Assembly (NCBI GenBank): GCA_028701165.1
Contig: JAQVRG010000037.1
Span: forward strand, 1-8,485
Direction of reading: 5' to 3'
Length of the DNA: 8,485 bases
Source: Eubacteriales bacterium
Lineage (GTDB): Bacteria > Bacillota > Clostridia > Christensenellales > CAG-138
The notes below the pieces were generated by a model. That model had not been told where the DNA came from. It saw nothing but the letters and a program-made list of their open reading frames with translations, and did no database searches. Shown in pieces: positions 5,372-8,485 of this stretch. The translations under genes and the position numbers were made by a program. The stretch's first letter is position 1. Every line of letters starts with the position of its first letter.

Positions 5372-7138
5372 TTACCGCTTAAGCCGCGGCATGCGCGCGG
5401 GCTTTTGCTTAAAGCGGCAGCTTGTAAACTCGATCTCCTTTTCCAGCGCCCGAAACGTCGCGTAGGATATTTCAGAGCGCACGCCGAAGCGCAGATTGCC
5501 AATGGCGATAGTCGCGCCCGGATACACCTTCATCAGCACATGTACCATGCCCTCTTTTGCGCTGTCCACCTGCGCTTTAATCTTTTCAAATTCCGCTTCC
5601 TTCTGCTCCTTGCTTTCGTTGGCGGCAAGCAGCTTTTTGATCATTTCGATGCGCTCCTGCTTGACCTCCTCCGGCTGGTTTGCGGCTATGGGACGCTGCA
5701 CGATGCTCTGCAAGCCGTCGATGATCTTGGTAAGCTTTTCGATTTGGCTTTTGAGCGCCGTTACCTTTTCCTTTGTGCCTGCCGGCACGCCTACCTCCAA
5801 ATAGGTTTTACATCCGCCCTGCGTGCCGATAAAGCGCGTAGCGATATATCTGCACGCCGTCATGTTGCCGCCGATGATGGTGCCGCGGCCGGTAAGCGCC
5901 TCCACGGTGCCGCCGCAGCTGACATTACAGTTAAGTATGCTTTCGGAAACCACCATTTCGTCCGCGTAAATGTTGGCATATTCCATAAAACGCGCGTACA
6001 CGCTGCCGCCGGCGCGGATGGTGCCCTTGCTTGCGCCCTGTATGCCGCCGTAAGCCAGCACGTCTGTGCCGGCCTCCAATGTGGCCGCTTCCACGGTTCC
6101 CGTTACCTCGATGGAGCCCGTGGCCTTCACGGTGTAGCCGTTTTCGACAGTGCCCCGCACCACGACGTCGCCGTCAAACACGATATTGCCCACGGAAAGA
6201 TCCACGTTGCCGTCCACCGTATAGGTGTTGGAGACCTCAACCTTGTCCTTAACGATATAGACGCGCCCGTTCATCATGGAATACAGCTTGAGCTTGTCCT
6301 CGGACACATAGGTGTTTTTGCCCGTCGGCAGGTTATAGAGCATACCCATTTCGCCGGGTATCATGATGCCAAGCACCGTGCAGCCCGGCGTGCCCGCCTT
6401 AGGCGGCACCTTGGTCACAAGAAGCTGATCCTTGGTCACGGACTCGAACAGATCCAGCTCCTTGAAGTCCACCTTGGACTCATCCGCCTCATCCAGCGTA
6501 TGCGCGCGATATTCACTGTTTTTATACCGTTTTTCGAAGTGATAGATCAGCTGCCCGTCAGCGCCCGTTACAGGATACAGACCTTCCGCGATGAGGATGC
6601 GCTGGTCGTATTGGTGGTTTTCAAGCGCCTCTGCGACAACCTCCTTTTTTAACCCGTAGCCGATATGGTACAGGCCTTGGATGTCCTGCATGACGCGCTG
6701 GAAGGTAAGCTGACGCCCCTTGTTGGGCTCCGGAGACGACAGCGTCATATAAGCCGTCATTTGGTTATCCTCGATGGTTACGTTAAAAGCCTCATCGTAG
6801 ACAAACTCCCGCTGCTCCGGCGCGATGCGGATCAGCTGACCGCGTTTGTCAAAAAGATTGCCGGCTATGACGGTGGTATCCATCGTATAGATGCGTTTGC
6901 GGGAAAGATGTGTTAAAAGCGCCCGCTGTTCGGCCTCGCTAAGGGGCGTTGCAAGCTTCAGCGTCAAAAACACGCCGTCCGGATTGTAAGTCAGCAAAAA
7001 CGCGTTCCCGGGGGCGTTTGGCGCCTGCTCCACATCCTTAGGGTCAAACAGGAGCTGGCTGAAGCGCACATACCCCGCTTCCAGTACGTTTCCCTCTTCA
7101 AACCTGCTGCCGTTGGATTTCCTGTCTTCCGCTTCCAT
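5372..7138 (-). CDS. fapA: FapA/DUF342 family polymer-forming beta-helix protein
   Basis: This is a member of the FapA (DUF342) family, often found beside flagellar genes. In Vibrio a homologue was named flagellar assembly protein A; its mechanism is not settled. The product has 588 residues from the ATG at 7136-7138. An N-terminal mixed domain spans about residues 80-250. Next comes the family's linker motif VPPKAGTPGC-V-G near residues 245-260. A right-handed parallel beta-helix with repeated G-x-V/I-x-V-x-G turns spans about 290-445. A Lys/Glu-rich coiled coil spans about 455-530, followed by a short beta segment and a basic tail. No signal peptide or membrane helix is seen, so it is cytoplasmic. 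I prefer the ATG with GGAGG at 7143-7147. An in-frame GTG at 7172-7174 would add 12 residues but has no ribosome binding site. It lies 48 nt after sigD and 38 nt before the small gene. Confidence 0.88.
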   Translation of the reverse strand: MEAEDRKSNGSRFEEGNVLEAGYVRFSQLLFDPKDVEQAPNAPGNAFLLTYNPDGVFLTLKLATPLSEAEQRALLTHLSRKRIYTMDTTVIAGNLFDKRGQLIRIAPEQREFVYDEAFNVTIEDNQMTAYMTLSSPEPNKGRQLTFQRVMQDIQGLYHIGYGLKKEVVAEALENHQYDQRILIAEGLYPVTGADGQLIYHFEKRYKNSEYRAHTLDEADESKVDFKELDLFESVTKDQLLVTKVPPKAGTPGCTVLGIMIPGEMGMLYNLPTGKNTYVSEDKLKLYSMMNGRVYIVKDKVEVSNTYTVDGNVDLSVGNIVFDGDVVVRGTVENGYTVKATGSIEVTGTVEAATLEAGTDVLAYGGIQGASKGTIRAGGSVYARFMEYANIYADEMVVSESILNCNVSCGGTVEALTGRGTIIGGNMTACRYIATRFIGTQGGCKTYLEVGVPAGTKEKVTALKSQIEKLTKIIDGLQSIVQRPIAANQPEEVKQERIEMIKKLLAANESKEQKEAEFEKIKAQVDSAKEGMVHVLMKVYPGATIAIGNLRFGVRSEISYATFRALEKEIEFTSCRFKQKPARMPRLKR

Positions 7139-7186
7139 GCTGCCTCCGATCTTCTCTGTTTGGCATGCTTGCACACGCGCCGTTTT

Positions 7187-8047
7187 TTACTTAGACGGTT
7201 CCATATAGCTCTGTATGCCCTTCTTGATCTTTTCAAGGGCTCTGGCGTGAATCTGGGATACGCGCGCGGGCGTTACCCGCAACAGCGCCGCGATATCCTT
7301 AAGCATCAGTTCTTCGTAGTAATAAAGCGTAACGATCTGCCTTTCCTTCTCGGGAAGATCGTTTATGATCCCGGCAATCGCCTTCTTGAGCTCCTGCTTT
7401 TCCAGCATTCGATCCGGATGATCGTTGGCGTCTCCGCACGGCATGGCGTCAAGATAGGTCTCGCCGCCCTCCACCGCGCTGCTGATCAGCGTTTCAAAGT
7501 GCAGCACGTTAAACATGTAAGCCTTTTCGGAGGCCGCGCGCACCTGCCGCACATCCAGCCCTAAGTATTCCGCCACATCCTCGTCCGTCGCATCGAGTCC
7601 GTCTGCTTCCATCTGCTCGTAAGCCTTATCGATCTGCTTGATGCGGCTTCGAAGACTCGCGGGCGCCCAATCCTGCCGCCGCATGCTGTCGATGATTTCG
7701 CCCTTGATGCGCTTGACCGCGTAGGTCTCGAACTTCACATTGCGATCCGGCGCATATTTATCCACCGCGTCGATCAGCCCCAGCACGCCGTAACCAACCA
7801 GATCCTCGTAGCTCGTGCCCGCCGTATACATGGGTATCACGCGGGAAACGATCCTGTTGACCAGCGGCACATAATGCACCACCAGCCTATTTTTATTTTC
7901 GGTTGTGCGGCTTTTTTGGAAAGCGCTCCACAGCGCTTCCGCCTGCGCGTCCGCGGCGTCATTTAACGCAGTCCTTTGTAACGCGCCCGCATCGGGTGCA
8001 AGAATCTCCGGATTCGTTTTTTGCTTTTCTTCTCTACTGTTGTTCAT
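7187..8047 (-). CDS. sigD: Flagellar RNA polymerase sigma factor SigD (FliA/WhiG, sigma-28)
   Basis: This alternative sigma factor directs RNA polymerase to late flagellar promoters and is inhibited by FlgM. The product has 286 residues. Region 2 covers about residues 50-125, including the -10 recognition and melting part FETYAVKRIKGEIIDSMRRQ at 106-125, followed by DWAPASLRSR, a FliA/WhiG signature. Region 3 covers about 130-175. Region 4 covers about 220-277, with the helix-turn-helix DIAALLRVTPARVSQIHARAL at about 251-271. The first 40 or so residues are a polar, Ala/Gln-rich extension not present in the 254-residue B. subtilis SigD. The ATG (8045-8047) lies inside the end of flhG (14-nt overlap) with GAGGA only 3 nt upstream, so coupled translation is likely. 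The promoter at 4892-4918 and possibly the site at 2790-2815 are expected targets. Confidence 0.96.
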   Translation of the reverse strand: MNNSREEKQKTNPEILAPDAGALQRTALNDAADAQAEALWSAFQKSRTTENKNRLVVHYVPLVNRIVSRVIPMYTAGTSYEDLVGYGVLGLIDAVDKYAPDRNVKFETYAVKRIKGEIIDSMRRQDWAPASLRSRIKQIDKAYEQMEADGLDATDEDVAEYLGLDVRQVRAASEKAYMFNVLHFETLISSAVEGGETYLDAMPCGDANDHPDRMLEKQELKKAIAGIINDLPEKERQIVTLYYYEELMLKDIAALLRVTPARVSQIHARALEKIKKGIQSYMEPSK

Positions 8048-8485
8048 TCTTCCTCAACACCTTGTCGATATACTGGTGCAGTCCCCCGCGGAAGCTGCGC
8101 TTGGTGATATTGGCATAGTTCATCGCAAGATCGCGGATATCCTTGGTCGCTTTGCTGTTGGCGTTGCTGATGGCGATGGGGGCTTGCGCCTTGATGGACT
8201 TGACCATGTTCTTATCATAGGACACATACCCCAGATACCCCAGCTCGCAGGCAAGGTACTTGGAGACCACGTTTTTAAAGGTGTGCGCTACCGTTACGGC
8301 TTCGATCAGCGAGTCCACGCGGTTCATGACAAAGCGTATGGGCGGCGGCGTTTTTAGCCCTTGGATGCTCTTGACCAGCACGAAGGCGTCCGTCACGGCG
8401 GTAGGCTCCGGCGTCATCACGATCAAGGCCTCGTCGCAGAAGGAGGTGATGTAGAGCACCTGCGGGTTTACGCCCGCGCCGCAGT
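8034..8485 (-). CDS. flhG: MinD-like ATPase FlhG (YlxH), C-terminal part, cut by window edge
   Basis: FlhG is a ParA/MinD-family ATPase that works with the GTPase FlhF to set flagellar number and position at the membrane. The window holds the last 149 codons plus two bases of a preceding codon. The visible start reads (D)CGAGVNPQVLYI, where the two extra bases AC fit a GAC codon, giving the D-x-G-A-G Walker B/switch II motif. MTPEPTAVTDAF, a MinD/FlhG signature, follows at about fragment residues 24-35. A VLVKSIQ helix, the strand IRFVMNRVDS that includes the nucleotide-base-contacting N-R region, and a C-terminal amphipathic stretch ending with FRGGLHQYIDKVL come next. The frame is open to the window end, so the GTG at 8457-8459 is not the true start. 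The Walker A lysine lies outside the window. Its stop at 8034-8036 is inside the sigD start region. Confidence 0.9.
   Translation of the reverse strand, partial: CGAGVNPQVLYITSFCDEALIVMTPEPTAVTDAFVLVKSIQGLKTPPPIRFVMNRVDSLIEAVTVAHTFKNVVSKYLACELGYLGYVSYDKNMVKSIKAQAPIAISNANSKATKDIRDLAMNYANITKRSFRGGLHQYIDKVLRKNEQQ

Noticed and set aside
5720..6270. Short repeated GxVxVxG-coding segments in fapA as a possible DNA repeat
   Set aside because: The periodicity is at the protein level, as expected for a beta-helix. The DNA copies are not near-identical and show no sign of a mobile or tandem DNA repeat.
5405..6652. Long plus-strand open frame (415 codons) opposite fapA
   Set aside because: It lies wholly antisense to fapA, encodes a His/Leu/Arg-rich product with no family features, and has the composition expected from the complementary strand of a GC-rich gene.
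6659..6666. GCCGATAT on the plus strand, a perfect sigma-28 -10 word
   Set aside because: There is no TAAA at the right spacing upstream, it lies inside fapA, and it points antisense with no gene to serve.
7139..7174. GTG start for fapA adding 12 residues
   Set aside because: There is no ribosome binding site upstream of the GTG, and the added codons contain the GGAGG that serves the ATG at 7136-7138.

Overview
The window is a contiguous block of flagellar genes, all transcribed leftward (minus strand) and tightly packed. Gene content and order point to a flagellated Clostridia-type member of the Bacillota (Firmicutes) with a moderately GC-rich genome. The evidence is the order yvyF-flgM-flgN-flgK-flgL, as in Bacillus subtilis, the presence of a YvyF zinc-ribbon protein and a WhiG/SigD-type sigma factor, strong AAGGAGG-type ribosome binding sites, and GTG starts. 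I cannot name the genus from sequence alone.

In the direction of transcription (right to left) there are two units. The first holds the C-terminal part of the MinD-like ATPase FlhG (8034-8485), the flagellar sigma factor SigD/FliA (7187-8047, overlapping flhG by 14 nt), a FapA/DUF342 beta-helix protein (5372-7138), and a small charged protein of unknown function (5004-5333). It ends at a convincing rho-independent terminator (4946-4984). This looks like the tail of the large early fla operon.

The second unit starts at a near-consensus sigma-28/SigD promoter (4892-4918: TAAA, 15 nt, GACGATAA). It reads through flgF (4079-4840), flgG (3258-4058), yvyF (2832-3221), flgM (2479-2751, GTG start), flgN (1972-2472) and flgK (222-1937), then into flgL, which is cut by the left edge after 70 codons. 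A weaker second SigD-like site lies just upstream of flgM.

The inferred logic is as follows. SigD, made from the first unit, turns on the second unit. That unit encodes the two rod-type proteins, the hook-filament junction proteins FlgK and FlgL, their chaperone FlgN, and SigD's own inhibitor FlgM. FlgM is exported once the hook is complete. The sigma factor, its target promoter and its anti-sigma factor therefore all lie within about 5.6 kb.

There are no mobile elements, RNA genes, CRISPR arrays or gene-free stretches over 300 bases. The largest gap is the 163-bp terminator/promoter region at 4841-5003. I see no evidence of a new multi-gene system. The least understood parts are the 109-residue protein, the YvyF protein, the FapA role, and the regulatory DNA at 4841-5003.
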